A stretch of DNA of 47,282 bases from an uncultured Ruminococcus sp. (GCA_902782445.1 CACZNC010000018.1:1-47282), one strand, 5' to 3'. Shown: positions 9,344 through 18,591, counted from the stretch's first letter. Translations and numbers: made by a program. Notes: generated from the sequence alone by a model not told the origin.

Positions 9344-9679
9344 TCAGTCTTCGTCGTAGAAAATATCCGCGAATTCGTCGTCGAAAATGTCCGCGATCCG
9401 GTCGAATTCCTCGTCGTCCTCGATGGTCTCGAAGATATCCTCCCCGTTCTCGTCGACGGAGCATTTCAGAATGACGTATTCGTTGCTCTCCTCCTCGCCG
9501 TCCTCGTTGACGGGGATCAGCGCCTTGTATTCGTTTCCTTCGTTCTCGAGGGAGCCGAGGAGCGCGAAATGCAGCTCGTTGCCTTCCTCGTCGGTCAGGG
9601 TATAGATCTCGGGATCGTATTCCTCGTTTTCGTCCGCGGGGGAATTCCCGTTTTCAAAGAGTTCGTCCTTTTTCGGCAT
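9344..9679 (-). CDS. DUF1292 acidic protein (YrzB family)
   Basis: 111 residues, very rich in Asp and Glu, with the DUF1292 core PEIYTLTDEEGNELHFALL followed by EYVILKCSVDENGEDIFETI. The family is widespread in Bacillota and has no assigned function. A longer frame could start at 9745, but a clear minus-strand promoter at 9737-9765 would begin transcription near 9730, so the usable start is the ATG at 9679, which has the ribosome site aaaggaag in front. Confidence 0.88.
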   Translation of the reverse strand: MPKKDELFENGNSPADENEEYDPEIYTLTDEEGNELHFALLGSLENEGNEYKALIPVNEDGEEESNEYVILKCSVDENGEDIFETIEDDEEFDRIADIFDDEFADIFYDED

Positions 9680-9736
9680 GACGTCTCTTCCTTTCTGCGC
9701 AAGCGTGTTCCGGCCGTACTCCCCGGAACTGTTTAT

Positions 9737-9765
9737 ATTGTACATGAATCCCGCCCGTTTGTCAA
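9737..9765 (-). promoter_or_regulatory. Sigma-A promoter of the DUF1292 gene
   Basis: On the minus strand, TTGACA and TACAAT are 17 bp apart. It decides the start codon of the gene. Confidence 0.8.
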
Positions 9766-9831
9766 GGGGGAAAAACAGAGAACTGGGGCAGGGAGGCAGG
9801 AAATATTCGGAGTGAATGAGGAATCGGGCTT

Positions 9832-9847
9832 TGTTTCACGTGAAACA
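9832..9847. promoter_or_regulatory. parS 6
   Basis: Perfect site, left end of a parS-MITE-parS cassette. Confidence 0.92.
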
Positions 9848-10132
9848 GACAGGGATTTGCCTCTGCGGAGCTTGCATGAGCCCTCTCCGTCAAATCGGCC
9901 GCCGCATGTCCCGTTCCGCCCTCACTTTGTCATTCTGACGCTCCGACGCAGTCGTGCGCACCAACGCAGTTGTGCTGTCAGCGAAGAATCTCCCAGCTTC
10001 ATGGCCAACCCATCCTTCATGTGCGGAGATTCTTCGTCGCAGGCTCCTCAGAATGACAAAGAAAAGCGGCGACGAACGTGCTTCCTGCCTGAATGAAGAA
10101 TCGTTTCAGGAAAAACAGAACGAAATCACGAT

Positions 10133-10148
10133 TGTTTCACGTGAAACA
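10133..10148. promoter_or_regulatory. parS 7
   Basis: Perfect site, right end of the same cassette. Confidence 0.92.
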
Positions 10149-10262
10149 CCGTCCAATTCATAATTCTTAATTCTGAATTCTGAATTTCATTCCTAATCCC
10201 TCCTCCCTCCTCACTCGTTCTACTAACCACCAGCCCCTCCCAACTAACATCTATATTCTCCT
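10149..10262. repeat. 7-bp repeat tract
   Basis: ATTCATA, ATTCTTA, ATTCTGA units pass into CTCCCTC and ACTAACC-like units. Confidence 0.75.
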
Positions 10263-10319
10263 GTACTTGACGATTTCCGCTTTTTCGGGGTTTTCCCGCG
10301 GAAAGTTTGCCGAAACCTC

Positions 10320-10348
10320 TTGACGATTCATTTTCGTCATATTATAAT
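10320..10348 (+). promoter_or_regulatory. Sigma-A promoter of the first isomerase gene
   Basis: TTGACG, 17 bp, TATAAT. It lies inside an in-frame upstream extension of the gene and so rules out a start at 10307. Confidence 0.8.
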
Positions 10349-10411
10349 GAAACCGGGTTGGCGAAGGGTTCCGAATCGCCAAAATCAGACAAGGAGACAG
10401 GAGGTTCCGAT

Positions 10412-11272
10412 ATGCTCAACATCGGAGTCACGTCCCGGGCTTTCAACGGATTGACGATTTCCGACACGGCGAAGCGCATGGCCGCCGGCGGTTTCCGGTG
10501 CACGGAGCTCTGCTTCGTCCACGAGGATCTGCCCGGCTGGACCTACAACGGCATCGGGCCGCTGGACGGGATCACCCCGGAGCGCGTTAAGGCCGCCGCG
10601 AACGAGTTTGCCTCCCGCGGGGTCGCCGTCACGTCCCTCGGCATCTTCACGGACCTGCGCAATCCCGACGACGCGGTGCGGGACCGGGTCATCGAATACG
10701 CGAAGCGGTACGTCGAATTCGCGGCGGAGGCGGGCATCCCCTACCTGGCCAGCGAGTGCGGCTTCACACCCGGGCGGCGCGGCGTCAATACCGACACCTA
10801 CGAGAGCGACTACCAGCGCATCAAGGATACCATCCGCGAAGTCTGCCTGATCGCGGAGGAGAGCGGCGTTCATCTGGCCCTCGAAGCCTGCGTGCTGGAC
10901 ATCATCCCCTCCCCCCGGAGGCTGAAAACCCTGATCGAGGAGCTGGAAGAGGAAAGCCACGTCCGGCTCGGCGCGATGCTCGACCCCGCGAATTTCCTCG
11001 CCAATTCCGACGAGGAAGGGATGTTCTACTACCTCAAGCACGACATCGCCTATCTCCACGGCAAGGACCGCAAGATCAACGCGGCCTACGGCGTCAACAT
11101 CGGCGAGGGGGACATCGACTGGATCAAGTTCATGTCCTGCTATATCCGTTATGCCGACAAAAAGCCCTTCATCCTCGAATACTGCAACAAGGACAACTGC
11201 CTCGAGATCAAGAAGCGCGCCGAGGACTACTACGACGCGGCGTTCCAGAATCTGATTTCGCGGATAAACTGA
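10412..11272 (+). CDS. Sugar phosphate isomerase/epimerase-like TIM barrel
   Basis: 286 residues of the xylose-isomerase-like (AP endonuclease 2 family) fold. The expected metal ligands are visible: Glu in ALEACV, Asp in AMLDPANF, His in YLHGKD and Glu in FILEYCN. Members isomerise or epimerise sugars or inositol derivatives; the substrate cannot be read here. The ATG at 10412 follows aggagg by a normal distance, and a promoter lies 64-92 bp upstream. It stands in a run of carbohydrate genes but is separated from each by long repeat-filled gaps. Confidence 0.87.
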   Translation: MLNIGVTSRAFNGLTISDTAKRMAAGGFRCTELCFVHEDLPGWTYNGIGPLDGITPERVKAAANEFASRGVAVTSLGIFTDLRNPDDAVRDRVIEYAKRYVEFAAEAGIPYLASECGFTPGRRGVNTDTYESDYQRIKDTIREVCLIAEESGVHLALEACVLDIIPSPRRLKTLIEELEEESHVRLGAMLDPANFLANSDEEGMFYYLKHDIAYLHGKDRKINAAYGVNIGEGDIDWIKFMSCYIRYADKKPFILEYCNKDNCLEIKKRAEDYYDAAFQNLISRIN

Positions 11273-11294
11273 GCGGAAATGAGAAGTGAACCGA

Positions 11295-11310
11295 TGTTTC
11301 ACGTGAAACA
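11295..11310. promoter_or_regulatory. parS 8
   Basis: Perfect site, left end of an inverted-orientation cassette. Confidence 0.92.
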
Positions 11311-11542
11311 ATCGTGATTTCGTTCTGCTTATCCTGAAACGATTCTTCATTCAGGCCGGAACCCCGTCCGTCGCCGCTTTTCTTTGTCATTCTGAGGAGC
11401 CTGCGACGAAGAATCTCCGCACGTGGAGAATGGGTTGGCCTTGAAGCCGGGAGATTCTTCGCGACAGCACGACTGCGTCGGTGCGTCAGAATGACAACGT
11501 GAGGGCGGATTGGGATGTGCAGCGGCCGTAATTTCGGAAAAA

Positions 11543-11558
11543 TGTTTCACGTGAAACA
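11543..11558. promoter_or_regulatory. parS 9
   Basis: Perfect site, right end of that cassette. Confidence 0.92.
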
Positions 11559-11652
11559 ATCGCCAATTCTTAATTCATCATTCTGAATTCTGAATTTCAT
11601 TCCCAACTCGTCTCATTCCTCATTCCTAATTTCTAATTTCTTCGACCCTAAA
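11559..11652. repeat. 7-bp repeat tract
   Basis: Mostly ATTCNNN units; leader of the second isomerase gene. Confidence 0.72.
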
Positions 11653-11675
11653 CCTTTTCAGAAAGGATGTATACC

Positions 11676-12473
11676 ATGATCAAACTCGGCGTCAATTCCG
11701 TGCTTTTCAAAACGGTATCGTTCCGGGAAGCGGCGGAAGCAATCAAGAAATGCGGCTACGACGGAGTGGAGATCTCCGCCATCGCCGGCATGTGCGAGCA
11801 CCTCAATCTCTCCGACTGGAAGGCCCAGAAGGCTGAACTGCGGGCCATCAGCGAGGAGCTCGAACTGCCCTTCCTCTCCACCGAAGTCGCCTCCCACGAC
11901 AAGGTCCGCCTCCACACGGCCTTCGAAGCCTGCGCCGAAATCGGGATCCCGATCGTCAACATCGGCCCCGGCGGGCAGATGAACGTCGAGGAGACCTGGG
12001 CCCCCATGATGGAGGAGATCGAAGCCCTCGCCGAGGACGCGGAACAGTTCGGCATCACCCTCTGCGTCAAGGCCCACGTCGGAGCCGCGGTCTATTCCAC
12101 CCCGACGACCCTCAAGATGATGGAGGAGATCAAATCCCCCGCGTTCGGCGTGGACATGGACCCCTCCCACATCCACCGGGCGGGCGAGAATCCGGCTGTC
12201 GCGCTTCCTGCGGTCCTCTCCGCGATGAAGCACATCCACATCCGGGACTGCAAGGGCCCCGGACCGTCCCCGGGAGCTCCGGCAGATCAGGCCTGCGGCC
12301 GCGGTGAGATCGACCTCTGGGGCTACTTCAAGGCGATGGTGGACCAGAAGTACGACGGTCCCGTCTGCCTCGAGGTCATCGGCCCCGACCAGTCCATCAC
12401 CGACGCCACGAGGATCGCCGCCGAAAGCTACGGGTATATGAACGCGATTCTGAAGCAATTAGGGGCGAGATAA
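11676..12473 (+). CDS. Second sugar phosphate isomerase/epimerase-like TIM barrel
   Basis: 265 residues, same superfamily as the preceding gene but only distantly similar. The C-terminal ligands are present (Asp in GVDMDPSHIH, His in HIHIRDCKG, Glu in CLEVIG). The usual first ligand, a glutamate in an ExH motif, is replaced: the segment reads CVKAHVGAAV. The protein may therefore bind metal differently or have another chemistry. The ATG at 11676 was chosen over 11667 because the ribosome site gaaagga touches the earlier one. Confidence 0.83.
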   Translation: MIKLGVNSVLFKTVSFREAAEAIKKCGYDGVEISAIAGMCEHLNLSDWKAQKAELRAISEELELPFLSTEVASHDKVRLHTAFEACAEIGIPIVNIGPGGQMNVEETWAPMMEEIEALAEDAEQFGITLCVKAHVGAAVYSTPTTLKMMEEIKSPAFGVDMDPSHIHRAGENPAVALPAVLSAMKHIHIRDCKGPGPSPGAPADQACGRGEIDLWGYFKAMVDQKYDGPVCLEVIGPDQSITDATRIAAESYGYMNAILKQLGAR

Positions 12474-12479
12474 AGCGGA

Positions 12480-12606
12480 AATCCCCGACTTTCGAAATCA
12501 GCATCGACGGACACGGTGACTGCGTTGACCGGTATGGTGACTGCGTCGACCAGTCCGTCGGCGGAGGAGGACGGAACAAAAAACGCGGGAACTGCATTTT
12601 GAGGCA
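12480..12606 (+). repeat. Truncated class A module
   Basis: Only the left end remains (TTTCGAAATCAGC and the GACGG/CCGTC arm). The arm carries two tandem GGTGACTGCGTCGACC-like units. Joined to parS 10. Confidence 0.7.
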
Positions 12607-12622
12607 TGTTTCACGTGAAACA
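12607..12622. promoter_or_regulatory. parS 10
   Basis: Perfect site after a truncated class A module, before the sulfatase-fold gene. Confidence 0.92.
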
Positions 12623-12715
12623 ATTCTTAATTCATCATTCTGAATTCTGAATTCCCTCTTCACTCCTCATTCCTAACTCCTCACTCCTGACTTCTCTCTC
12701 CTCATTCCTCATCAA
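12623..12715. repeat. 7-bp repeat tract
   Basis: ATTCNNN then CTCCTMA units; leader of the sulfatase-fold gene. Confidence 0.72.
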
Positions 12716-12730
12716 AACAAGGAGCAAATC

Positions 12731-14104
12731 ATGGCAAAGAAATATCCGAACATTCTCTTCTTCGGCATCGACTCCCTTCGGAGCGACCATACTTCCCTTT
12801 ACGGGTATCACCGGCTGACGACGCCCCATATCGACGCCTATATCGAGGACGGCGGCGTCTGCTTCGACAAGATGTACTCCCCCTCCATCCCGACCACCCC
12901 GGGCTATGCCTCCATGGTCACCGGCATGGACTGCTTCTCCACCGACTGCGTCGCGCTCCGGCATAAGGGCCCGCTGACCGACGCCGTCCGCACCATGCCC
13001 GAGATCCTCCGCGATTACGGCTACACCTCCACCTACATCGGCGGGCACTCCTGCCGCGGCTGCGACAAGTACATCACCTACCCCGACTGGAACATGAACA
13101 AGGCCGAGGAGATGAACAAGGTCGCCATCCCCGAGCTCGAACGCCTCGCAAAGCAGGATCAGCCCTGGCTGCTCTTCATGCGCCACATGGATCCCCATTC
13201 CCCCTACTACACGAAGGAACCCTTCACCCGCATGTTCTACGAGGGCAACGAATTCGACCCGAACAACAAGTCCCTGAAACCGGTCTACGAGTTCAAGCCC
13301 TTCCGCGACTACTTCCTCAGCTGGTTCCCGGAGGGATGCACCGACGCCGAGTACATCATCGCCCAGTACGACGCCTCCGTCGCCTACATGGACCTCTGCA
13401 TCTCCCACATCCTCACCCGCCTGAAAGAGCTCGGGCTCGAGGACGACACCATCGTGGTCTTCACCTCCGACCACGGCGAGACCCTCTACGACCACGACTG
13501 CTATTTCGACCACCACTCCATCTACGACAACGTCCTCGTCGTGCCCTTCGCCTTCAAGTACGCCGGATTCCCCTACGAAGGCCACGTGGACGACATCACC
13601 CAGACCAAGGACATCCTCCCGACCATCCTCTCCCTCTGCGGCATCGACTGCGGCATTAAATTCGACGGCCGCGACATGACCAAGGCCATCACCGGCGAGG
13701 GCGTGCGTCAGGAACCGGAGTTCTACATCACCGAGGCCACCTGGATGCGCAAGCACGGCTGGCGGACCCCCGAATGGAAGCTCATGATCGCCCTGGAGCC
13801 GGACTTCCACTTCAAGCCGGAGATCGAGCTCTACAACCTCATCGACGACCCGGGCGAGAATCACAACATCGCCGAGGAGAATCCCGACGTCGTGGCGTTC
13901 CTCCGCGCCCGGATGGAGGCCCACATCGCCAAGCGCGAGGCGGAAGTCGGCCATCCCGACCCGATCTACACCAACCTGGACTGGAACGGCTTCGGCAGGC
14001 CCTTCGCAAGCTCCCAGGAGGCCTACGACACCCTGCACATCGGCGACCCTGCCGCGGCGCAGAAGCTGCAGGATAAGTTAAAGGAAATGGGCGTCGAAGC
14101 GTAA
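12731..14104 (+). CDS. Sulfatase-fold hydrolase with threonine at the nucleophile position
   Basis: 457 residues of the alkaline phosphatase/sulfatase superfamily. The metal site is seen in FFGIDSLRSDH (Asp14) and VVFTSDHGE. Classical sulfatases carry C/S-x-P-S-R, whose Cys or Ser becomes formylglycine. Here the aligned segment is PTTPGYASMVTG, with Thr55 two residues before the proline and no Arg. Threonine is the nucleophile in phosphodiesterases and phosphotransferases of this superfamily, so a phosphoester substrate is at least as likely as a sulfate ester. No signal peptide is visible, so it should act in the cytoplasm. Good ribosome site aaggag. Confidence 0.85.
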   Translation: MAKKYPNILFFGIDSLRSDHTSLYGYHRLTTPHIDAYIEDGGVCFDKMYSPSIPTTPGYASMVTGMDCFSTDCVALRHKGPLTDAVRTMPEILRDYGYTSTYIGGHSCRGCDKYITYPDWNMNKAEEMNKVAIPELERLAKQDQPWLLFMRHMDPHSPYYTKEPFTRMFYEGNEFDPNNKSLKPVYEFKPFRDYFLSWFPEGCTDAEYIIAQYDASVAYMDLCISHILTRLKELGLEDDTIVVFTSDHGETLYDHDCYFDHHSIYDNVLVVPFAFKYAGFPYEGHVDDITQTKDILPTILSLCGIDCGIKFDGRDMTKAITGEGVRQEPEFYITEATWMRKHGWRTPEWKLMIALEPDFHFKPEIELYNLIDDPGENHNIAEENPDVVAFLRARMEAHIAKREAEVGHPDPIYTNLDWNGFGRPFASSQEAYDTLHIGDPAAAQKLQDKLKEMGVEA

Positions 14105-14114
14105 ATCGCCGGTA

Positions 14115-14614
14115 CGCGCCGGAATGAGGAAAGACTTTGCCTTTCCGATTCAGTTCGACGGATCAGAGATCCGTCAGGAGGTATGAAACGCTCCGCGTTT
14201 CGGAAAAATGTCCCTGCGCGGGACGGCGGCACGGGGGACCATCTCATGGCCGACGAGTGTTGCTTCGCAAACTCTGCCCCCTGTGCGGGTCCAATTTGCG
14301 GAGCAAATAGTTGGCCGTATGGCATAACCTGACAGCTCGTCCCGGAATCGAAATTCGTTTTCGCATCCCACGTCCTCGCGCGGTCTTTGTTCGTGCAGCT
14401 GAAACATGCGCAGACAATGTCTGACGCACCGACGCAGTCGTGCTGGCCTTCGGCAGAGATTCAGGCGCGCATTGGGCACAGGACGCGCGGACGGGATGCT
14501 GAAACTGTTTCTCTGTCTTCGCGCACGGTTTGAGATTCAGACAGACGTGCAGACAGAACGGCGCGATCAAAAATCTGTTTGGCCCGAACATGGAGTTTCG
14601 GAGAAACGGACGAA
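14115..14614 (+). repeat. Class A structured module, copy 2
   Basis: The first stem is GACGGAT/ATCCGTC (14157-14175). The CGCAGAC stem (near 14408) is interrupted by a nested CGACGCAGTCG palindrome. The long arm reads GGGG/CCCC types instead of GGGAGGG/CCTCCC. Ends in parS 11. Confidence 0.8.
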
Positions 14615-14630
14615 TGTTTCACGTGAAACA
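14615..14630. promoter_or_regulatory. parS 11
   Basis: Perfect site at the right end of a class A module, before the GH18 gene. Confidence 0.92.
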
Positions 14631-14737
14631 ATTCTTAATTCATCATTCTGAATTCTGAATTTCACTCCTCATTCCTCATTCACTCCTCACTCCGAACTCT
14701 GCTAACCACTAGCCACTAAATACTAACCACTTCCAGG
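14631..14737. repeat. 7-bp repeat tract
   Basis: All three zones; nearly free of G on the strand reading into the GH18 gene. Confidence 0.75.
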
Positions 14738-14746
14738 AGACAAACT

Positions 14747-15796
14747 ATGTTCCTCTGCGGATATGTTTCCGGCGCGGCCCGCGGGCTTGCCGCCGTGACG
14801 GAGGACGACGCGAAAAAGCTCGACCTCATCAACATCGCCTTCGGCACCATCCGGGACGGCCTTCTGTGGTATCCCTCCAGAGAGGCGACAAAGCGGGAGA
14901 TCGACCGGCTCCGCGGATATAAGCCCGGATTGAAGATCCTGCTCTCCGTCGGCGGATGGGGCGCGGGCGGATTCTCGACCATGGCGAAGACCCCCGCGGG
15001 CATCGCCGCCTTCACCGCCTCGTGCATCGAAGCCGCGGATTTCATGACCCTCGACGGGATCGACGTCGACTGGGAGTACCCTACCATCGGATCCGCCGGG
15101 ATCGACCACGCCCCCGAGGACCGGGAGAACTTCACCGCCCTCCTCGCCTCCCTCCGCGCCGCCCTCGGTCCCGACAGGATGCTCACCATCGCGGCGGGCG
15201 CGGGGAAGTACATGGTCGAAGCCGTCGAGATCCCGAAGATCGTCCCCCTGCTCGACTATATCTCCCTCATGACCTATGACATGGCCGGAGCCTGGACCTC
15301 CGCCTGCCACCACACCGCCCTCTATCCCTCCGGACACCCGGACGTGCGGAATATGTGCGTCGACTCCACTGTGAAGGTCTTCGAAGAAGCGGGCGTCCCC
15401 GCGGATAAGCTGGTGATCGGCGCGGCCTTCTATTCCCGCCGCTGGACCCACATCCCGGCCGCCGACAATCTGGGCTTCGGCGAAAGATGCTACGACCCGG
15501 ACGACAAGGACAGCGGATTCTGGGGTCCCGGCTACGGCGAGATCTCGAAGCTGACGGATCCCGACGCCCCCGAATCGAAGGGCTGGATCACCGTCCGGGA
15601 CGAAAAGGCGAAGGCCCGCTGGCTCTATAACCCCGAAAAGGAAGAATTCCTCAGCTACGACGACGAGGAAAGCGTCGCCGCGAAGGTCGCCTACGCCCGC
15701 GAAAAGGACCTCGCCGGCGTCATGTACTGGGAGCACGGCAGCGATCCGACAAGAAAACTGCTCGGCGCGATGTTTGAGGAGTTTTCGAAAGGGTAA
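14747..15796 (+). CDS. Glycoside hydrolase family 18 (chitinase-like), cytoplasmic
   Basis: 349 residues. The GH18 signature DGIDVDWEYP (about residues 103-112, catalytic Glu110) and the SxGG motif in LLSVGGWG are intact, as are LMTYDMAG and GVMYWEHGSD near the end. Such enzymes hydrolyse beta-1,4-N-acetylglucosamine linkages in chitin, glycoprotein glycans or peptidoglycan fragments by substrate-assisted catalysis. There is no signal peptide, so the substrate would be an imported oligosaccharide. Ribosome site aggaga lies 8 bases before ATG. Confidence 0.9.
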   Translation: MFLCGYVSGAARGLAAVTEDDAKKLDLINIAFGTIRDGLLWYPSREATKREIDRLRGYKPGLKILLSVGGWGAGGFSTMAKTPAGIAAFTASCIEAADFMTLDGIDVDWEYPTIGSAGIDHAPEDRENFTALLASLRAALGPDRMLTIAAGAGKYMVEAVEIPKIVPLLDYISLMTYDMAGAWTSACHHTALYPSGHPDVRNMCVDSTVKVFEEAGVPADKLVIGAAFYSRRWTHIPAADNLGFGERCYDPDDKDSGFWGPGYGEISKLTDPDAPESKGWITVRDEKAKARWLYNPEKEEFLSYDDEESVAAKVAYAREKDLAGVMYWEHGSDPTRKLLGAMFEEFSKG

Positions 15797-15799
15797 GGA

Positions 15800-16067
15800 A
15801 GCCGTTTCCGGTTTTTCGGAAAGCGGAAGGATATGGTTTTTTGATTTGGAAAAGGAGTGGGCAAAGGCCGCGCGTTTCCGTATCGAAAACCGGTCCCGCA
15901 TCCCCGCGCACCTGAACAGATTGCAGATCGGACGAGCCGGAACACGACGCCAACCCCGCTTGATCGCCGACGTGGAGCCGAAACATGCGCAGGATAAATC
16001 CTGCGGCCTTACGGCGGAGATTCAATCGCGCATTTGAAAGGAGACAACGCGCAGGTTTTCTGCCGAT
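15800..16067 (+). repeat. Class B module, copy 2
   Basis: Variable stem CGCAGGAT/ATCCTGCG (15988-16005). Shares parS 12 with an inverted class A module. Confidence 0.75.
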
Positions 16068-16083
16068 TGTTTCACGTGAAACA
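16068..16083. promoter_or_regulatory. parS 12
   Basis: Perfect site shared by a class B module on its left and an inverted class A module on its right. Confidence 0.92.
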
Positions 16084-16605
16084 AAAGTGCGGTTTGCCCC
16101 AAAGCCATGTCCCGCCCAAACAGATTTTCGATCGCGCCGTTCTTTCCGCACGTCTGTCTGAATCTGAGCATGTGCGCGAGGACGAAAAAACAGTTCCTCC
16201 TTCCCGAACGCGCGTCCTGTGTAATGCGCGCCTGAAACGCCGGCGAAGCCCGCAGACTTGTCTGCGCATGTTTCAGCTGCACGAACACAGACCGCGCGAG
16301 GACCGTGGGATGCATTGTCGAATTTCGATTCCGATGTGAGAGGACAAGTTATGCTCTCCGGCCAAGGGACCCGCACAGGGGGCCTTCGGCCTGAGATGGT
16401 CCCCCGTGCCGCCGTCCGCGCAGGACATAGATCCGAAACGCGGAGCGTTTCATACCTTATACCTTCGAGAAGGTATGAAAATCCTCCTCCGCGACGGATC
16501 AGAGATCCGTCAGGCTGATTAAGAAAGACGCGGTCTTTCGTATCTTTCTCCGCCGACGGTCGGGGACCGTCGTTGCCAAATCTGAAAGGCCCGGCCTTTC
16601 ATCAT
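16084..16605 (-). repeat. Class A structured module, copy 3 (inverted)
   Basis: Runs right to left toward parS 12. CGCAGAC/GTCTGCG at 16251-16266; two stems GACGGAT/ATCCGTC and GACGGTC/GACCGTC near its outer end; closing hairpin AAAGGCC/GGCCTTT near 16590. Confidence 0.8.
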
Positions 16606-16626
16606 ATCTTTGGAGGACCTAGCATC

Positions 16627-17637
16627 ATGCAGAGAACCGTCGTCGTGGGTATGGGCCACATCGGACACCGCCATGCCCGCGCCTATACCGAATCCGACAA
16701 GGCCGAACTCGTCGCCGTGTGCGATCGGGTTCCCGAACTGGCGAAGGCAGCCGGCGAGAAATTCGGCGTGCCCTATTTCACCAAAGCGACCGACATGTTC
16801 GCGGCCATGAAGCCCGATATCTGCTCGATCACCACCGGCGGATACGAATACGCCTCCGACCACTACGAGCCCACGATGGAAGCCTTCGAAGCGGGCTGCC
16901 ACGTCCTCGGAGAGAAACCCATCTCCAACGACCTCAAAAAGGCCGCCGAAATGGTCGCGAAAGCCGAGGAAAAGGGCCTCTGCTACGGCATCGACATGAA
17001 CCACCGCTTCACCCCCGCCGCCAGACAGGCCAAGAAATGGCAGAACGACGGACGCATCGGCTCCCTGCTTTTCTGCAATATGGCCCTCTGGATCGGCAAG
17101 TTCATGCCCCTCGATTCCGTCTACTACCACTTCAAGGCCCTGAATCCCCACAGCGTCAACATCATGCAGTATTTCTGCGGGCCCGTCCGCGAAGTCGCCA
17201 CCTTCGCCATGAAAGCCCCCGGGCGCGATATCTGGTCCACTGAATCCACCATCATGCGCTTCGAATGCGGCGCGGTCGGTCACCTCACCTCCTCCTACGA
17301 CATCAAACGCGGCCATCCCATGGAACGCTGCGAAGTCGCGGGCACCGACGGCCGGTTCGTCTTCGAGGACATGTGGCGCGAGGCGACCCTCTATCCCGCC
17401 GAAACCTACCTCAAGGAGGTCTACACCAACCCCGTGTTCGACGGCTTCGAGGGCTTCTACGACACCTTCCGCGACAGGATCCACTATTTTGTCGATCAGG
17501 TCGACGGCGGCGCGAAGCCCGAAGAGATCGACGGCAGCGGCAGGGAGGGCCTCGAAGCGTCCCGCGTCATCCACGCCATGATCCGTTCCAACGAAAACGG
17601 CGGCGCGGTGGTAAAGGTCGCGGAAATCACGGAGTAA
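16627..17637 (+). CDS. Gfo/Idh/MocA family NAD(P)-dependent oxidoreductase
   Basis: 336 residues. The N-terminal Rossmann fold starts with VVVGMGHIGHRHARAY, followed by the family's CEKP-like HVLGEKPISN and the D/N-H segment GIDMNHRFTPA. Members oxidise or reduce sugars, sugar acids or inositols. The start is the ATG at 16627 preceded by ggagg, not 18 codons upstream. It is followed after 6 bp by the AraC-type regulator gene, so the two form an operon. A paralogue lies at 18689. Confidence 0.92.
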   Translation: MQRTVVVGMGHIGHRHARAYTESDKAELVAVCDRVPELAKAAGEKFGVPYFTKATDMFAAMKPDICSITTGGYEYASDHYEPTMEAFEAGCHVLGEKPISNDLKKAAEMVAKAEEKGLCYGIDMNHRFTPAARQAKKWQNDGRIGSLLFCNMALWIGKFMPLDSVYYHFKALNPHSVNIMQYFCGPVREVATFAMKAPGRDIWSTESTIMRFECGAVGHLTSSYDIKRGHPMERCEVAGTDGRFVFEDMWREATLYPAETYLKEVYTNPVFDGFEGFYDTFRDRIHYFVDQVDGGAKPEEIDGSGREGLEASRVIHAMIRSNENGGAVVKVAEITE

Positions 17638-17643
17638 AGTATC

Positions 17644-18528
17644 TTGGCTGATGTTTTCCGTCATGCGGACTATGTCACGGGCGGTCCGGCGGTCGGCATC
17701 GTCCCCGCGGAACACGACGGCAGGATCCGCGCCCATTCCCATGACTTCCACGAAATCGTCTACGTGGTGGACGGATTCACCCTCCATCAGGCCGGCGGCG
17801 TCATCACCCTCCTCGTGGCGGGGGATCTCTTCTTCGTCCGGCCCGGGGAGGAGCACTCCTACATCAACGCCTACCAGACCAAACTCTACAACCTGATCTT
17901 CGAGGAGAGCGAGCTGGGCTCCTTCCTGCCCGAACTCTCCGCCCTCCCGGGACTGGACGTCATGTTCGGCACCCGCGGGAAGGGGACAGAGGCCGAGGGT
18001 CAGAGCATACGCCTTCTGCACGTCCCGATGAACGAACGGCGGAACATCGAATCGGCCCTCCGGGAGATCGAAGGCGAGCGGGAAGCCCGCCGGGTCGGGT
18101 GGGAGACCAGCCTCAAGATCCGGCTCGCCGCGTTCCTTCTCCGTTATTCCCGGATGTACGCCGAGGAATGGGACAACCGCGCCCCCGCCGCAGACGACTA
18201 CTACGGCTACGTCTACCGCATCCTCGCCTACGTGGACACCCATTACAGCGAGAACATCACGATGAACGACCTCTCCGCCGAACTGGGCCTCTCCCCGGAC
18301 TACATGGCGAGGAAGTTCAAGAGCGCCCTCCGCATGACCCCCTCCGAGTACGTCCGCAAATTCCGGATCGCAAGAGCGATGGAGCTCCTCGTGACGACGG
18401 ATCTCCCGGTGGCCGAGGTGGCGAAGCGGACCGGATTCTCCGACGTCTCCCTGTTCTCGCGGGTGTTCAAGCAGTCGGTGGGCCTGCCTCCGGCATCGTA
18501 CCGCAAGAACGCGGGAGAATGGGAGTAG
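17644..18528 (+). CDS. AraC family transcriptional regulator with cupin sensor
   Basis: 294 residues. The N-terminal cupin domain shows RAHSHDFHEIVYVVDG and GDLFFVRPGEEHSY; the C-terminus has the paired helix-turn-helix of AraC proteins (NITMNDLSAELGLSPDY, and VAEVAKRTGFSDVSLFSRVFK). It probably senses a sugar and activates the neighbouring oxidoreductase and isomerase genes. It begins with TTG at 17644, six bases after the oxidoreductase stop, with ggag in the overlap region. Confidence 0.92.
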   Translation: MADVFRHADYVTGGPAVGIVPAEHDGRIRAHSHDFHEIVYVVDGFTLHQAGGVITLLVAGDLFFVRPGEEHSYINAYQTKLYNLIFEESELGSFLPELSALPGLDVMFGTRGKGTEAEGQSIRLLHVPMNERRNIESALREIEGEREARRVGWETSLKIRLAAFLLRYSRMYAEEWDNRAPAADDYYGYVYRILAYVDTHYSENITMNDLSAELGLSPDYMARKFKSALRMTPSEYVRKFRIARAMELLVTTDLPVAEVAKRTGFSDVSLFSRVFKQSVGLPPASYRKNAGEWE

Positions 18529-18575
18529 GGAAGTGGCTAGTGGCTAGTGGTTAGTAGTTAGTAGACCAGTGATTT
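18529..18575. repeat. 7-bp repeat tract, left arm
   Basis: Reverse-complement units (GGCTAGT, GGTTAGT) between the AraC-gene stop and parS 13. Confidence 0.75.
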
Positions 18576-18591
18576 TGTTTCACGTGAAACA
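18576..18591. promoter_or_regulatory. parS 13
   Basis: Perfect site with 7-bp tracts on both sides and no module. Confidence 0.92.

Larger units (their letters stand above)
9832..10148 (+). repeat. parS-MITE-parS cassette 1
   Basis: Core 9927-10059 with perfect 12-bp terminal inverted repeats TTGTCATTCTGA/TCAGAATGACAA and an inner GAAGAATCTCC/GGAGATTCTTC. Two tandem CRACGCAGTYG units lie inside. No transposase. Confidence 0.85.
11295..11558 (-). repeat. parS-MITE-parS cassette 2 (inverted)
   Basis: Core 11384-11497, one CRACGCAGTYG unit. Right flank hairpin CCTGAA/TTCAGG also present. Confidence 0.85.
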
